Positions 1-10,506 of a stretch of 64,000 nt of DNA are shown here, in pieces. The notes beneath the pieces were generated by a model that was not told where the DNA came from, did not search any database, and saw nothing but the letters and a program-made list of their open reading frames with translations. Numbering within the stretch: position 1 is the first letter of the stretch; the number at the start of each line of letters is the position of its first letter. This stretch comes from Rhodospirillales bacterium 70-18 (lineage in GTDB: Bacteria; Pseudomonadota; Alphaproteobacteria; Acetobacterales; Acetobacteraceae), in NCBI GenBank assembly GCA_001899585.1, contig MKWE01000007.1, positions 57,220 through 121,219 on the forward strand, written 5' to 3'. Made by a program: the position numbers and the translations under genes.

Positions 1-230
1 TGGTGGTCGCCGGCGATTATTTCGACATCGAAGCCCAGGTCGCCCAGGTCGGCCACTGCCTGCTTGGCGCAGATGACGCTGGTGGGGCCGGCATCGTCGG
101 CATAGGGGCCGGACATGTCGTTGAGCACGCCGATGCGGATTTTCGGCCGCTGGGCGCGGGCGGGGCGCAGCGGCAGGACCGCGGCGGCAAGCGACGCGGA
201 GCCGAGCAAGGTGCGGCGGGACAAGGTCAT
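1..230 (-). CDS. ABC transporter substrate-binding protein (branched-chain amino acid type), N-terminal fragment
   Basis: Only the first 76 or so codons are inside the window; the 3' end is cut by the left edge. The start is ATG at 230, preceded by a good AGGAGG-like ribosome site. Residues 2-8 (TLSRRTL) followed by an Ala/Leu-rich stretch ending ARA look like a twin-arginine or lipid-anchored export signal. The mature start, KIRIGVLNDMSGPYAD, is typical of periplasmic binding proteins of the LivJ class (Peripla_BP_6), which capture small solutes for ABC import. The LivHMGF genes at 27.7-31.0 kb lack a binding protein, but nothing links the two. The family is fairly sure; the ligand is unknown. 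Confidence 0.8.
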   Translation of the reverse strand, partial: MTLSRRTLLGSASLAAAVLPLRPARAQRPKIRIGVLNDMSGPYADDAGPTSVICAKQAVADLGDLGFDVEIIAGDH

Positions 231-387
231 GGCAGGTTCCTCCTGGTGCGGCTCGTGCTGGCCGCTTGGTTGCCGTGGGCGGAGCGTAGCTTGGGAAGGA
301 AGAGAGGGTCTTCTTTTTGTGAACAAAATGAAGCAAAAAAACTTCGTTCGTTGAAGACCCGGCGCGGGTGCGGGGACTCCAGCGAAT

Positions 388-420
388 AAAAGTTTTTTGG
401 TTCTTTTTTCAATAAAGAAC
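388..420. repeat. AT-rich palindrome, copy 1 (terminator-like)
   Basis: A run of A, then T, then an imperfect hairpin (gttctttttt against aataaagaac) lies just downstream of the sulfotransferase stop on the - strand. The same arrangement recurs at 1851-1884. A second inverted repeat (GTCTTC at 308-313, GAAGAC at 353-358) lies beside it. The rest of 231-432 holds only the leader of the binding-protein gene. The AT richness contrasts sharply with the surrounding GC-rich DNA. Confidence 0.6.
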
Positions 421-432
421 GACTTGCTTCCC

Positions 433-1056
433 CTACCCCCTGGCGATGGCGCGAAACTCCTCGGTGGTATTGGTAAACGGATAAGGCTCGGCCGGGACCG
501 GCACCCCGAGGAAGCGGCACAGCGGCTCCCAGCCATCGGTGGGTTGCAGGACCAGCAGGCGGGCGGGCGGGATGGCGGCGCGGACCTCGGCCTCGCGCTT
601 GTGGAAGGCGGCGAGCGCCACGTCCTTCTCGGCGATGCGGCCGCCGAAGACGTTCTGGTCGATGATCGTCTTGGTCATCGCGCGCATGCGCAGGCGGATG
701 GGGTCGTCGGACGGCGGGCGGGTGGTGAGGGATTCCATGATGGTCTTGGAGAAGCTGGCCCACCATTGCTCCGCCGGGCGAGTGGTGTGGATGATCTTGG
801 CCTCAGGGAAGGCGGCGGCGAGTTCGCGCCAGTAGTTGCAGGACGGCCAGTCCACAGCGGCGCGGAAGCCGGCGAAGACCGCGTGCCAGTCCACCGGCTT
901 GCCCTCGGCGATGTCGCACCAGAAATCGACCTGGCCGGGGGTGGTGCGGACCTCGACCATGTGGTGGCAGGGGGCGAAGCCTAGCTGTTCGAGGGCGAGC
1001 TTGAGCGACTTGGTGCCGGTGCGGCCGAAGCCGGAACCGATGACGGAAAGGGGCAC
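433..1056 (-). CDS. Sulfotransferase family protein
   Basis: A 207-residue protein. The N-terminal GSGFGRTGTKSLKLALEQLG matches the 5'-phosphosulfate-binding loop of the sulfotransferase family that binds PAPS (Sulfotransfer_4 type). Further family traits are the internal HTTRPAEQWW segment (3'-phosphate-binding region) and a C-terminal FLGVPVPAEPYPFTNT stretch. The start chosen is GTG at 1056, directly before PLSVIGSG and with an AGGA upstream; upstream in-frame codons belong to out-of-frame DNA of the next gene. It lies 84 bases after DUF3501. The acceptor substrate is unknown, and family members include many of unproven activity. Confidence 0.75.
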   Translation of the reverse strand: MPLSVIGSGFGRTGTKSLKLALEQLGFAPCHHMVEVRTTPGQVDFWCDIAEGKPVDWHAVFAGFRAAVDWPSCNYWRELAAAFPEAKIIHTTRPAEQWWASFSKTIMESLTTRPPSDDPIRLRMRAMTKTIIDQNVFGGRIAEKDVALAAFHKREAEVRAAIPPARLLVLQPTDGWEPLCRFLGVPVPAEPYPFTNTTEEFRAIARG

Positions 1057-1139
1057 GGGGCGGGTCCTGTTGGCGGTGGCGGCGGGAAGCGTGGCATTTC
1101 CCGCCGCCTTTCGCCAGGGTGCGCCCCCCCGGGGGGTGG

Positions 1140-1730
1140 TCAGTCGAAGTCGCGGGCGAGTTCGGTGCGCACGGCGTCGGGCATGACGGCCATGTGGCTG
1201 TAGTTGGGGTGGCTGAGGCCGAGGGTGACGCGGCCCTGGCCGCCGCGGAAAGCGGCGATCTGCGCCGGGGTGAGGCGGAAATGCACGAACTGGACGGAGG
1301 ACGCCTTGCCCTCGGCGGTGGTGCGGTCCTGGTCCACCTCGGGGTCGGCCTTGATGGTCTCGCCGTCGATGTCGAGGAAGGCGGTCTCCTCGATGCCGCC
1401 CATGCGGTCGAGCATGCGCTTGCGGCGTTCGGGCTCGTCGATCTCGATCATGAAGGTGGCGGAAAGGTCGCTGCCTTGCGGGACCAGGGGGTTGTAGGCC
1501 TCCAGCTCGTCGGGGAGTTGGGCGGCGCCGCCACCCTCGATGTGCAGCATCTCCTGGATCTGGTGCCACATCGTCTCGAAGTTCTCGAAGTAGAAGGTGA
1601 CGAAGGGGCCGACTTCCAGGCGGCGGTTGCGCTTCATGGCGCTCATCTTGCGGCGCCATTCGGCGCGCTGGGCGGCGTATTCGGCGGTGGGGAGGATGTC
1701 GGCTTCGGTGATGCTGTGTTTGTTGGCCAT
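1140..1730 (-). CDS. DUF3501 family protein
   Basis: A 196-residue soluble protein without a signal peptide. It begins MANKHSITEADILP and carries the conserved KRNRRLEVGPFVTFYFEN and TLGLSHPNYSHM segments of DUF3501. The function of this family is not established. It sits downstream of a rubrerythrin and a two-cluster Fe-S protein on the same strand. That three-gene neighbourhood recurs in many proteobacteria, which suggests a shared role in peroxide or redox stress (inference). The ATG at 1730 gives the family's usual length. Confidence 0.85.
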   Translation of the reverse strand: MANKHSITEADILPTAEYAAQRAEWRRKMSAMKRNRRLEVGPFVTFYFENFETMWHQIQEMLHIEGGGAAQLPDELEAYNPLVPQGSDLSATFMIEIDEPERRKRMLDRMGGIEETAFLDIDGETIKADPEVDQDRTTAEGKASSVQFVHFRLTPAQIAAFRGGQGRVTLGLSHPNYSHMAVMPDAVRTELARDFD

Positions 1731-1786
1731 TTCGGCCTCCGTCGGTTGATCGGGCGGGACGTGCCGCGGGGTGACGAAGAAGAAGA

Positions 1787-1816
1787 TTCACATGGAGGCG
1801 GGAAGACGGGGAGAAG
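1787..1816. repeat. Dispersed intergenic repeat, type A half-site
   Basis: This 30-base sequence (ttcacatggaggcgg, then agacggggagaag) is nearly identical to 55846-55875 and related to the left arm at 27564-27593. Here the matching right arm is missing. The element is followed about 35 bases later by the AT-rich palindrome at 1851-1884. It lies in the gap between the Fe-S gene and DUF3501. Confidence 0.6.
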
Positions 1817-1850
1817 AGAGAGAGTGCTCTACGAATACAGCCAGGCGGAT

Positions 1851-1884
1851 AAAAGGTTTTTGCTTCTTTTTTTCAAAAAAGAAG
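1851..1884. repeat. AT-rich palindrome, copy 2 (terminator-like)
   Basis: A perfect 10-bp stem (cttctttttt at 1863-1872, aaaaaagaag at 1875-1884) with a 2-base loop is preceded by aaaaggttttt. It starts 7 bases past the Fe-S gene stop on the - strand and ends in a T-rich flank when read that way. This resembles an intrinsic terminator or a dispersed repeat. Copy 1 is at 388-420. Confidence 0.65.
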
Positions 1885-1891
1885 GCCTTGC

Positions 1892-3226
1892 TCAGCTTGC
1901 TTCCCCATAGGCCCGCGCGAGAAGCTGGATGGGGTGGGTGAGCAGTTCCGGCGCTTGCGCGCCGAATTTTTCGACGCCCTGGCGGATATGGACGCCGGCG
2001 AGCGGGCATTCGGAGGTGACGAAGCCTTTGCCGCCGTCGCGGACCTGACGGGCGACTGGGCGGCCGATCTTGAGGGCGGTGTCGAAATTATCGGTCTTGA
2101 AGCCCCAGGAGCCGCCATGGCCGGAGCAGCGCTCCACCACCTGCACGTCGGCCTCCGGCAGCAGGCGCAGCATGTCGGCGGCCTTCTGGCCCATGTTCTG
2201 GGCGCGGGAGTGGCAGGCGATATGCACGGTGACGCCGCCGGGGACCGGCTGCATGCCGGGGGCCAGCCCCTCCTTGCGGGCGATGTCCACGATGTATTCG
2301 CTGATGTCGTAGGTGGCCTTGGACAGGGCCTGGACCTCGGCGCTGTCGGGGACGATCAGCGGCCACTCGAATTTCAGCATCAGAGCGCAGGAGGGGACCA
2401 GGGCGATGACGTCGTAGCCCTGGTCGATCCAGGGTTTGAGAGCGGCGGCGACCTCGGCGGCATTGGCGGCAACGGCGGCGAGGTTGCCCTGTTCGAGCAG
2501 CGGCATGCCGCAGCATTTCGGGTAGACGACCTGCGACTGCACGCCGTTGCGGGCCAGCACGGCCTGGGTGGCGACGCCCACCTGGGGGTCGTTGTAGTTC
2601 ACGAAGCAGGTGGCGTAGAGGACCACCTTGCGGCCGAAGGCCGGGGCCTCGCGGTTGAGCGCGGGGGCGGCCAGGGCCTGCTGCTCGAAGGTGCGGTAGT
2701 GGAATTTCGGCAGCGCGGCCTGGGGGTGCATGCCGGCGGTCTTTTCCAGCAGCTTGCGCGGCAGGGTGTCGCCGGGGGTGTTGGCCCAGTTGACCAGGGG
2801 GGCGGCCAGGCCGGCGAGCTTGCCGTTGCGGTCGGTTTTGGCGAGTTGGGCGTCGACGGGGGCGAGTTCGCCGCGCTTGGCCTCGGCGGCGCGGTAGCGG
2901 AGCATCAGGTGGGGGAAATCGAGGTCGAAGCTGTGCGGCGGCACGTAGGGGCATTTGGTCAGGAAGCACATGTCGCACAGGGTGCAGGCATCGACCACCG
3001 GCTTGAAGCCCTTGCTGTCCACCGAATCGAGTTCCCCGGTGGGGGCGGCGTCGATCAGGTCGAACAGGCGGGGGAAGCTGTCGCACAGGTTGAAGCAGCG
3101 GCGGCAGCCGTGGCAGATGTCGAAGACGCGGCGGAGTTCGGCGTCGATCTTGGCGGGGTCGGTGAAATCGGGGTCCTGCCACGCGATCGGGTGGCGCGTG
3201 GGTGCGTCGAGACTGCCTTCGCGCAT
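1892..3226 (-). CDS. Heterodisulfide reductase/GlpC-like (Fe-S) protein
   Basis: A 444-residue soluble protein. Near the N-terminus are two ferredoxin-like 4Fe-4S motifs: [11 protein letters not shown] at about residues 35-45, and [13 protein letters not shown] at about 80-93. The C-terminal half carries CCG-type domains seen in GlpC and HdrB. The first is intact (TCFVNYNDP with PKCCGMP); the second is altered (ACHSRAQ with CSGHGGSWG instead of CCG). It is probably an electron-transfer subunit. It is transcribed between rubrerythrin and DUF3501, so it may carry electrons to the rubrerythrin diiron site (inference). The ATG at 3226 is well supported. No flavin domain is present, so it is not a complete glycolate oxidase. 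Confidence 0.85.
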   Translation of the reverse strand: MREGSLDAPTRHPIAWQDPDFTDPAKIDAELRRVFDICHGCRRCFNLCDSFPRLFDLIDAAPTGELDSVDSKGFKPVVDACTLCDMCFLTKCPYVPPHSFDLDFPHLMLRYRAAEAKRGELAPVDAQLAKTDRNGKLAGLAAPLVNWANTPGDTLPRKLLEKTAGMHPQAALPKFHYRTFEQQALAAPALNREAPAFGRKVVLYATCFVNYNDPQVGVATQAVLARNGVQSQVVYPKCCGMPLLEQGNLAAVAANAAEVAAALKPWIDQGYDVIALVPSCALMLKFEWPLIVPDSAEVQALSKATYDISEYIVDIARKEGLAPGMQPVPGGVTVHIACHSRAQNMGQKAADMLRLLPEADVQVVERCSGHGGSWGFKTDNFDTALKIGRPVARQVRDGGKGFVTSECPLAGVHIRQGVEKFGAQAPELLTHPIQLLARAYGEAS

Positions 3227-3327
3227 GCGTCGATCTCCTGCCAGGGGGCGGTGGGCAAGGGGGCGGTGGGCGTGAAAACGGGGGCGGGACCGTGATCCCG
3301 CCCCCGCGTTCGGTCAGCCGGGTCGGG

Positions 3328-3747
3328 TCAGGCGAGGTCGTTCAGGGCGCGCTGGAAGCGGCCGGCGTGGCTGCGCTCGGCCTTGGCCAGGGTCTCGAAC
3401 CAGTCGGCGATCTCGTCGAAGCCTTCCTCGCGGGCGCTGCGCGCCATGCCCGGATACATGTCGGTGTATTCGTGCGTCTCGCCGGCGACGGCGGCGGTGA
3501 GGTTGTCGGAGGTCTTGCCGATCGGCAGGCCGGTGGCCGGGTCGCCCACGGCTTCCAGGAACTCCAGGTGGCCGTGCGCGTGGCCGGTCTCGCCCTCGGC
3601 GGTGGAGCGGAAGACGGCGGCGACGTCGTTGTAGCCCTCGACGTCGGCCTTCTGGGCAAAATAGAGGTAGCGGCGGTTGGCCTGGGACTCGCCCGAGAAG
3701 GCTTCCTTCAGGTTCGCCTCGGTCTTGCTGCCCTTGAGTGCTGTCAT
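3328..3747 (-). CDS. Rubrerythrin family protein (diiron, no rubredoxin domain)
   Basis: A 139-residue ferritin-like four-helix protein. Iron-ligand segments are visible: [37 protein letters not shown] and [12 protein letters not shown]. Rubrerythrins reduce hydrogen peroxide at a diiron centre. This one stops after the helical domain and lacks the CxxC rubredoxin tail of the classical protein, so it needs an external electron donor. The adjacent Fe-S protein is an obvious candidate (inference). It is the first gene of the module and has a clear AGGAGGGG ribosome site before ATG 3747. Confidence 0.9.
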   Translation of the reverse strand: MTALKGSKTEANLKEAFSGESQANRRYLYFAQKADVEGYNDVAAVFRSTAEGETGHAHGHLEFLEAVGDPATGLPIGKTSDNLTAAVAGETHEYTDMYPGMARSAREEGFDEIADWFETLAKAERSHAGRFQRALNDLA

Positions 3748-3879
3748 GAGAGTCCCCTCCTGCGGTGGCTAAAGCGACATGCGCCGGACATTGCGAGGCC
3801 CGGCACCCGCCGCCGGTATAGGCCGGCGGCGGGAGTTGATCCAATGGATAGTTTCGTTGGGATCAATCGAGCCGATCGA

Positions 3880-4902
3880 TCAGGCGGTGGTGTCCGACCC
3901 CAGGTGGAACAGGCAGTCGCCGCGCATGGTGCGGCCGGGGATGCGCTTGCACAGCACCAGGCCGTCGCGGGCGAAGCGGAACTCCACCGGCGGCGCCCAG
4001 GGGGTTTCCGGGAAATGCACGCGGCCGGCGAGTTGGCCGGCCTTCACGTCCTCGCCGAGTTCCACCACCGGTTCGAACACGCCGCTGTCGGGGGCGTAGA
4101 TGAAGTAGTCGGCGCCGCCGACCTCGACCACGCGACCCGGGCCATCGACCGGGATGCGCATGACCTCGGGCAGGATGCCGAGATGGACCAGCAGGTTGCG
4201 CAGGCCGCGCTCGGCGATGCGCAGGGCGGCGGGGGTGACGGTGCCGGAGCCGCCCAGTTCGGTGCCGACGGCCAGCGGCCCCTGGCGCTCGGCACCGCCC
4301 GAGAGGGTGTGGTCGGCGCCGGTGCCGTTGCCGCCGCCGGTGATGTAGGCGTGCGGGGCGCCGAAGGCCCGCAGGGCGGCCAGTTGCTTGGCGAAGCGGG
4401 TCTGGTCGGGCGAGCGCTTGATCAGCGCGGTCGGCACGTACATCAGCGAGGAGCCGCCGGAATGCAGGTCGCACACCAGATCGGCCAGCGGCAGCAGTTC
4501 GTGCTCGATGAAATAGGCGATCTGCTGGGTGACGGTGCCGTCCGGGTTGCCGGGGAAGCTGCGGTTGAGGTTGCCCTCGTCGATCGGCGAGGTGCGGCGG
4601 CCAGCCATGCCGGCGGGGAAATTGGCCATCGGCAGCAGGATGACGCGGCCCTTGATCTGCGCCGGGTCCAGCGACTTGGCGAGGTTGCACAGCGCCACCT
4701 GGCCCTCGTACTCGTCGCCGTGGTTGCCGGAGACGAACAGCGCGGTGGGGCCGTCGCCGTTCTTCAGCACCACGATCGGGATGGGGATGAAGCCGTAGGC
4801 CGAGCTGTGCACGGAGTGGAACAGGCGGATGAAGCCGTGCTGGCGGCCGTCCTTGTTGAAATCGACCTCGGCGACCAGGCGCGAGCGGCGGGTCTCGGAC
4901 AT
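3880..4902 (-). CDS. Succinylglutamate desuccinylase/aspartoacylase family deacylase, DoeB-like
   Basis: A 340-residue zinc carboxypeptidase-fold protein. The metal ligands are visible in GNHGDEYEG (about residues 79-87) and DLHSGG (about 170), with NLNRSFPG between them. The length and full-length similarity resemble DoeB, which removes acetyl from N-acetyl-diaminobutyrate in ectoine breakdown. No other ectoine genes are nearby, so the exact substrate is open. It ends a - strand run behind a five-gene peptide-type ABC importer, 9 bases after the last ATPase gene. It probably deacylates an imported N-acyl amino acid or small peptide (inference). Confidence 0.75.
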   Translation of the reverse strand: MSETRRSRLVAEVDFNKDGRQHGFIRLFHSVHSSAYGFIPIPIVVLKNGDGPTALFVSGNHGDEYEGQVALCNLAKSLDPAQIKGRVILLPMANFPAGMAGRRTSPIDEGNLNRSFPGNPDGTVTQQIAYFIEHELLPLADLVCDLHSGGSSLMYVPTALIKRSPDQTRFAKQLAALRAFGAPHAYITGGGNGTGADHTLSGGAERQGPLAVGTELGGSGTVTPAALRIAERGLRNLLVHLGILPEVMRIPVDGPGRVVEVGGADYFIYAPDSGVFEPVVELGEDVKAGQLAGRVHFPETPWAPPVEFRFARDGLVLCKRIPGRTMRGDCLFHLGSDTTA

Positions 4903-4911
4903 CTTCCTCGT

Positions 4912-5922
4912 CTATCCTTTGTTGGATTCTTGATTATCCATCAGGTGGCAGGCCACCAGATGGCCGGCGTCGGTGGGCGCCAGTTTCGGCTCGTCGGTGC
5001 GGCAGACCGGCATCACGTACGGGCAGCGGGTGTGGAAGCGGCAGCCGGAGGGCGGGTTGAGGGCGCTCGGGATATCGCCGGTGATGCGCACGCGCCGGCC
5101 CCGCCCCCGCTCGCGCGGCTTCAGCACCGGCACGGCGGCGATCAGCGCCTGGGTGTAGGGGTGGCGGGGTGCTGCATAGATGGCGCGCTTGTCGGCGATC
5201 TCCACCACGCGGCCAAGATACATCACCGCCACGCGGTCGGAGATGTGCTTCACCACGCTCAGGTCGTGAGCGATGAACAGGTAGGTGAGGCCCAGGTCGC
5301 GCTGCAGATCCTGCAGCAGGTTGACGATCTGCGCCTGCACCGACACGTCCAGCGCCGACACCGGCTCGTCGCACACCAGGAAGCGCGGGTTGAGCACCAG
5401 GGCGCGGGCGATGCCGACGCGCTGGCGCTGGCCGCCGGAGAACTCGTGCGGGAAGCGCGAGCGGGCGCGCAGCGGCAGGCCGACCAGGCCGAGCATCTCG
5501 TCCACCCGCTTGCGGGCGGCATCGTCATGGCGGGCGCCGTGGATCAGCAGCGGCTCCATGATGATGTCTTCCACCGTCATACGCGGGTTGAGCGCGCCGA
5601 ACGGGTCCTGGAAGACGATCTGCATGCCGCGGCGATGCTCGCGCAGGGCCTGCATGTCCAGCCGGGTGATGTCCACGCCGTCGAACACGATGCTGCCGGC
5701 GGTGGGCTCGATCAGGCGGATGATCATGCGGCCCAGCGTGGACTTGCCGCAGCCGGATTCGCCCACCAGCCCGAGCGTCTCGCCGGCCTGGATCTCCAGG
5801 TCGACGCCATCGACGGCGCGCAGCGCGGTGACGTGGCGGCGGAAGAAGCCGCCGGACTGCACCGCGAAATGCTTTGTCAGGCCTTCAAGCTTCAGCAGCG
5901 GGGCGGGTTGCGCGCCGCTCAT
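4912..5922 (-). CDS. Peptide-type ABC transporter ATP-binding protein (DppF/OppF-like)
   Basis: A 336-residue cytoplasmic ATPase. The Walker A is GESGCGKST, the signature [14 protein letters not shown], and the Walker [12 protein letters not shown]. It ends in the oligopeptide-transporter C-terminal domain with [11 protein letters not shown], typical of OppF/DppF. The start is ATG 5922, which overlaps the stop of the DppD-like gene (ATGA), indicating translational coupling. It forms a heterodimer with that partner. The last 160 codons are followed closely by the deacylase gene. Confidence 0.9.
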   Translation of the reverse strand: MSGAQPAPLLKLEGLTKHFAVQSGGFFRRHVTALRAVDGVDLEIQAGETLGLVGESGCGKSTLGRMIIRLIEPTAGSIVFDGVDITRLDMQALREHRRGMQIVFQDPFGALNPRMTVEDIIMEPLLIHGARHDDAARKRVDEMLGLVGLPLRARSRFPHEFSGGQRQRVGIARALVLNPRFLVCDEPVSALDVSVQAQIVNLLQDLQRDLGLTYLFIAHDLSVVKHISDRVAVMYLGRVVEIADKRAIYAAPRHPYTQALIAAVPVLKPRERGRGRRVRITGDIPSALNPPSGCRFHTRCPYVMPVCRTDEPKLAPTDAGHLVACHLMDNQESNKG

Positions 5923-6908
5923 GCCGCACCGATCTGCGCGGCGATCTCGGCGGCGCGGATGCAGGCCGAGGCGTGGCCCGGCTCCTGCTCCACCAGCGGC
6001 GGCAGGCCGGTGCGGCAGGCGTCGATCCGCCACCGGCAGCGCGGCGCGAAGCGGCAGCCGGGCGGGCGGCGGCCCGGTTCGGGCAGCGAGCCGGGGATGG
6101 CGGCCAAGCGCTCGGTGTCCTGCTCCAGCGTCGGCACGCATTCCAGCAGGCCGCGCGTATAGGGATGCTCCGGGCGCTCGAACAACCGCACCACCGGCGC
6201 CTGTTCGACGATGCGGCCGGCGTACATCACCAGCACGCGGTCGGCGGTCTCCGCGATCACGCCCATGTTGTGGGTGATGATCATCACCGCCATGCCGAAC
6301 TCGTCGCGCAGGTCCATCAGCAGGTCCAGCACCTGGGCCTGGATGGTCACGTCCAGCGCCGTGGTCGGCTCGTCGGCGATCAGCAGCTTGGGGCGGCAGG
6401 CGAGCGCGATCGCCAGCATCACCCGCTGGCGCTGGCCGCCGGAAAGCTGGTGCGGGTAGTCGCCCAGCCGCTTGGCGGCCGAGGGGATGCCGACCTTGTC
6501 GAGCATTTCCACCGCCCGGTCGCGCAGTTCGCGGGGCGTTGCCTTCTCGTGGGCGCGCACCGTCTCCATGATCTGCTCGCCGATGGTGAACACCGGGTTG
6601 AGCGAGGTCATCGGCTCCTGGAACACCATCGAGATGCCGGAACCGCGGATGCGCTCCAGCCGCGGCTCGCTCATGCCGGTCAACGTCTCGCCACGGAAGC
6701 GGACGGAGCCGGCGGCGACGCGGGCGGGCGGCTGCGGCAGCAGGCCCATGATGGTGAGCGCGGTGACGCTCTTGCCGCTGCCGGATTCGCCGACGATGCC
6801 GAGGATCTCGCCCTCGTCGATGTCGAAGGTGATGTCCTCGACGGCGTTGATCTCGCCGCGTTCGGTCCTGAAGGCGGTGGTGAGGCCGCGGACTTCGAGC
6901 AGGCTCAC
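5919..6908 (-). CDS. Peptide-type ABC transporter ATP-binding protein (DppD/OppD-like)
   Basis: A 329-residue ATPase with Walker [10 protein letters not shown], signature [15 protein letters not shown], Walker [13 protein letters not shown], and the C-terminal oligopeptide domain [12 protein letters not shown]. The first codon is GTG at 6908. It lies 10 bases downstream of the DppC-like permease and overlaps the DppF-like gene by 4 bases. It powers import of peptides, nickel or similar substrates; the sequence does not reveal which. Confidence 0.9.
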   Translation of the reverse strand: MSLLEVRGLTTAFRTERGEINAVEDITFDIDEGEILGIVGESGSGKSVTALTIMGLLPQPPARVAAGSVRFRGETLTGMSEPRLERIRGSGISMVFQEPMTSLNPVFTIGEQIMETVRAHEKATPRELRDRAVEMLDKVGIPSAAKRLGDYPHQLSGGQRQRVMLAIALACRPKLLIADEPTTALDVTIQAQVLDLLMDLRDEFGMAVMIITHNMGVIAETADRVLVMYAGRIVEQAPVVRLFERPEHPYTRGLLECVPTLEQDTERLAAIPGSLPEPGRRPPGCRFAPRCRWRIDACRTGLPPLVEQEPGHASACIRAAEIAAQIGAA

Positions 6909-6918
6909 AGCCCCGCCC

Positions 6919-7819
6919 TCACTGCTGGATCCTCAGGCGCGGGTCGAGCACGTCGCGCAGCCCGTCGCCCAGCAGGTTCAGGCCCATGACGGTGATCATC
7001 AGCGCGATGCCGGGGATGGTGATGATCCAGGGCGCCTCGACCATGTATTGCCGGCCCTCGGCCATGATGTTGCCCCAGGTGGGGGTGGGCGGCACGGCGC
7101 CGAGGCCGAGGAAGGAGAGCGTCGCCTCCGACAGCACGGCGTAGGCGAACAGGAAGCTCAGCTGCACGATCAGCGGCGCCATGGCGTTGGGCAGGATGTG
7201 GCGGCGCAGGATGCGCCAGTGCCCGGCGCCGGCGGCGATGGCGGCCTGCACATACTCCATCTCGCGCAGCACGATGACGCTGGCGCGCACGATGCGGGCG
7301 GTGCGCGGGATATACACGATGGCCAGCGCCAGGATGGCGTTGACGATGGACGGGCCGAGCACGGCGGTGATGGCGATGGCCAGCAGGATGGCGGGGAAGG
7401 CCATCAGCGCGTCGTTCACCCGCATCAGCACGTTGTCCAGCCGCGGGAAATAGCCGGCCAGCGCCCCGATCAGCGTGCCGAACACCGCGTTCAGCAGCAC
7501 CACGGACAGGCCGATCATCATCGAAAGCTGCGCCCCCCAGACCGTCCGCGACCACAGCGAGCGGCCGAAATTGTCGGTGCCGAACAGGAAGGCCGCGTCC
7601 GGCGCCTGGAAGCGGGTGCGCATGCCGAGCTTGTTGGGGTTGATGTCGGTCAGCAGCGGCGCCAGCACGCCGACCACCGCGATGAGGCCGAACAGCACCA
7701 AGCCGGAGAGGAAAAGCTGGTGGCGGAACAGCCGCACCACCGTCATGCGCAGCGGCGACTGCCGGCGCTCCGGCACCTCAAGCTCATCTTCCAACGGGGC
7801 CCCGGCGGGCATTGCCGTG

Positions 7820-7830
<11 letters not shown>
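6919..7830 (-). CDS. Peptide-type ABC transporter permease (DppC-like)
   Basis: A 303-residue inner-membrane protein with about six hydrophobic helices. It has the binding-protein-dependent permease (EAA) loop near residues 195-215 (EYVQAAIAAGAGHWRILRRH). The N-terminal OppC-type segment (TVVRLFRHQLFLSGLVLFGL) is present. It overlaps the end of the DppB-like permease by 11 bases, and the two form the channel. The C-terminal GLNLLGDGLRDVLDPRLR motif is diagnostic of DppC/OppC proteins. Confidence 0.9.
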
Positions 7831-8770
<940 letters not shown>

Positions 8771-8802
8771 GCTTCCCGATTACCTCCTGCTGTTCCGATG
8801 AA

Positions 8803-10389
8803 TCAGTTCTTGAACCAGACGTTGGACATGCGCGGAATGCGGAACGGCACGTAGCCGCCCACGTTGGCGCGCACGCCCTGCACCTTGGTCAGCGAGCCGA
8901 ACGGCACGGCGTAGACGTTGTCCAGGATGATCTTCTGCATCCGGGCGAATGCCGCCTGACGTGCCTTCGGGTCCGGCTGGTCGTTCATGTCGCGGAAGGC
9001 GGCCAGCAGGTCGGGGTCGTCCTTGCCCGGTGCCGGCTTGTAGTTGGCGTTCGGGGGCGCGAAGAACACCATGGTCGCCAGCGCGCCCAACGCCGGCTGG
9101 GTGCCGTAGCCGGTGAAGAAGAAGTTCCATCCGGTGGTGGTGTTCTGCATCGTGGTCACCGAGGTTGGCCAGTCAACCACCTTCAGCTCGGCCTTGATGC
9201 CGACCGCCTTGAGCTGCTCGGCCATCACCAGGGCGGCGTTGTACATCGAGGGATAGTCCTTGTTGGTCAGCAGGACCAGTGGCTCGCCCTTGTAGTTGGC
9301 CTTGGCGAGGTATTCCTTCGCCAGCTTCGGATTCTTGAGGTTGTAGGTTTCCTTGCCGGCATCGGTGTAGCTGGGCTGGTTGGGGTACTGGAAGCCGACG
9401 TTCAGCTTGTAGTTGCCGTCGGTCGCCGCATCCATGATCTCGTCCATGTCCAGCGCGGCCTGCACGGCCTTGCGGAACATCAGGTTGTTGGTCGGCGGCG
9501 CCGAGGTGTTCGGCAGTGCGATCTGGATCCACCAGTTCGGCAGCGGCACCACGGTGATGTTCTTGTCCTTCTTCAGCTCCGGCAGCGACTTGGTGGGCAG
9601 ATCCTCCACGCCCTGCAACTCGCCGGTCTGCAGCCCGGCGACGCGCGCGCCCGGCTCCGTCACGATACGGAAGGTGACGGTGTCGAAGCAGGCCTGCTTG
9701 TAGCCGCCGAAGCCGGTGCGCTGCTCATACTTGGTATTCGGCGCATAGCCGTCGTAGCGCTTCAGTTTCACGTGGCTGCCGGGCACGAAATCCACCAACT
9801 GCCACGGCCCGGTGCCGATGGTCTTGAGCTGCATCGGCGGATCGTCGCGGTCCTCGGCGGGCACGATCACCACCGGCACGGAGAAGGAGCTCAGCAGCTC
9901 GATGAAGGTCGGCTGCGGCTTCTTCATGTGGATGACGAAGGTGGACGCGTCCGGCGCGTCCCAACTCGCCACGTTGTTGAACATGCTCCGTTCGAGGCCG
10001 ATCTTGTTGTAGCGGTCGAACGAGGCCACCACGTCGGCCGTGGTCAGCGGCTTGCCGTTGTGGAACTTCACGCCCTGGCGGAGCTTGAACGTGTAGGTCA
10101 TCCGGTCGGGCGACTCCGTGTAGGAATCGGCGAGATCGGTGATGGTGTTGTTGTTCTCGTCGCGCGTCAGCAGCGTCTCGAAGATGTTCATCGCGACATT
10201 GCGCGTGGAAATCGTGCTCGAGGCCGGCTGGTCGAGGCTGTTGACGTTCGCCTCCTGCCCGAACACGAAATCGCCGCCCACATGCGGACACTTGAACGCC
10301 GCTGCCGAAGCGGGGCCAGCCAGCAGCGCGGCAGCGGTCGCCGCCATTGCGGCCGCGAGGCCGAATGGCAACCTGGTCGGTCGGGGCAT
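8803..10389 (-). CDS. Peptide-type ABC transporter substrate-binding protein (SBP family 5)
   Basis: A 528-residue periplasmic protein, first gene of the importer operon. ATG 10389 is chosen over an upstream in-frame start because it has an AGGAGA ribosome site and begins a normal Sec signal (residues 1-28, ending PASAAA). The mature protein carries SBP_bac_5 features such as VNSLDQP, the MTYTFKLRQGVKFHNGKPLT region and a long C-terminal lobe. The ligand is probably a peptide or related amide, given the peptidase and deacylase genes on both sides (inference). The gene is divergent from the dimethylformamidase-like gene, with 117 bases between them. Confidence 0.9.
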   Translation of the reverse strand: MPRPTRLPFGLAAAMAATAAALLAGPASAAAFKCPHVGGDFVFGQEANVNSLDQPASSTISTRNVAMNIFETLLTRDENNNTITDLADSYTESPDRMTYTFKLRQGVKFHNGKPLTTADVVASFDRYNKIGLERSMFNNVASWDAPDASTFVIHMKKPQPTFIELLSSFSVPVVIVPAEDRDDPPMQLKTIGTGPWQLVDFVPGSHVKLKRYDGYAPNTKYEQRTGFGGYKQACFDTVTFRIVTEPGARVAGLQTGELQGVEDLPTKSLPELKKDKNITVVPLPNWWIQIALPNTSAPPTNNLMFRKAVQAALDMDEIMDAATDGNYKLNVGFQYPNQPSYTDAGKETYNLKNPKLAKEYLAKANYKGEPLVLLTNKDYPSMYNAALVMAEQLKAVGIKAELKVVDWPTSVTTMQNTTTGWNFFFTGYGTQPALGALATMVFFAPPNANYKPAPGKDDPDLLAAFRDMNDQPDPKARQAAFARMQKIILDNVYAVPFGSLTKVQGVRANVGGYVPFRIPRMSNVWFKN

Positions 10390-10506
10390 CGAATTCTCCT
10401 CTCCCATATTGCGGTGCAGCAAACACCGATGGCAAATCTTCGTAGACGCTCGGCCATGTCGTCAAGATAATCCCAAAAGATTCAGGCAGCATACGGCAAA
10501 AATGCA

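Noticed and set aside
3202..6162. Open frame of 986 codons on the + strand
   Set aside because: It is antisense to the Fe-S, rubrerythrin, deacylase and ABC genes, has low-complexity His/Gly/Ala composition and no recognisable domain; long antisense frames are common in GC-rich DNA.
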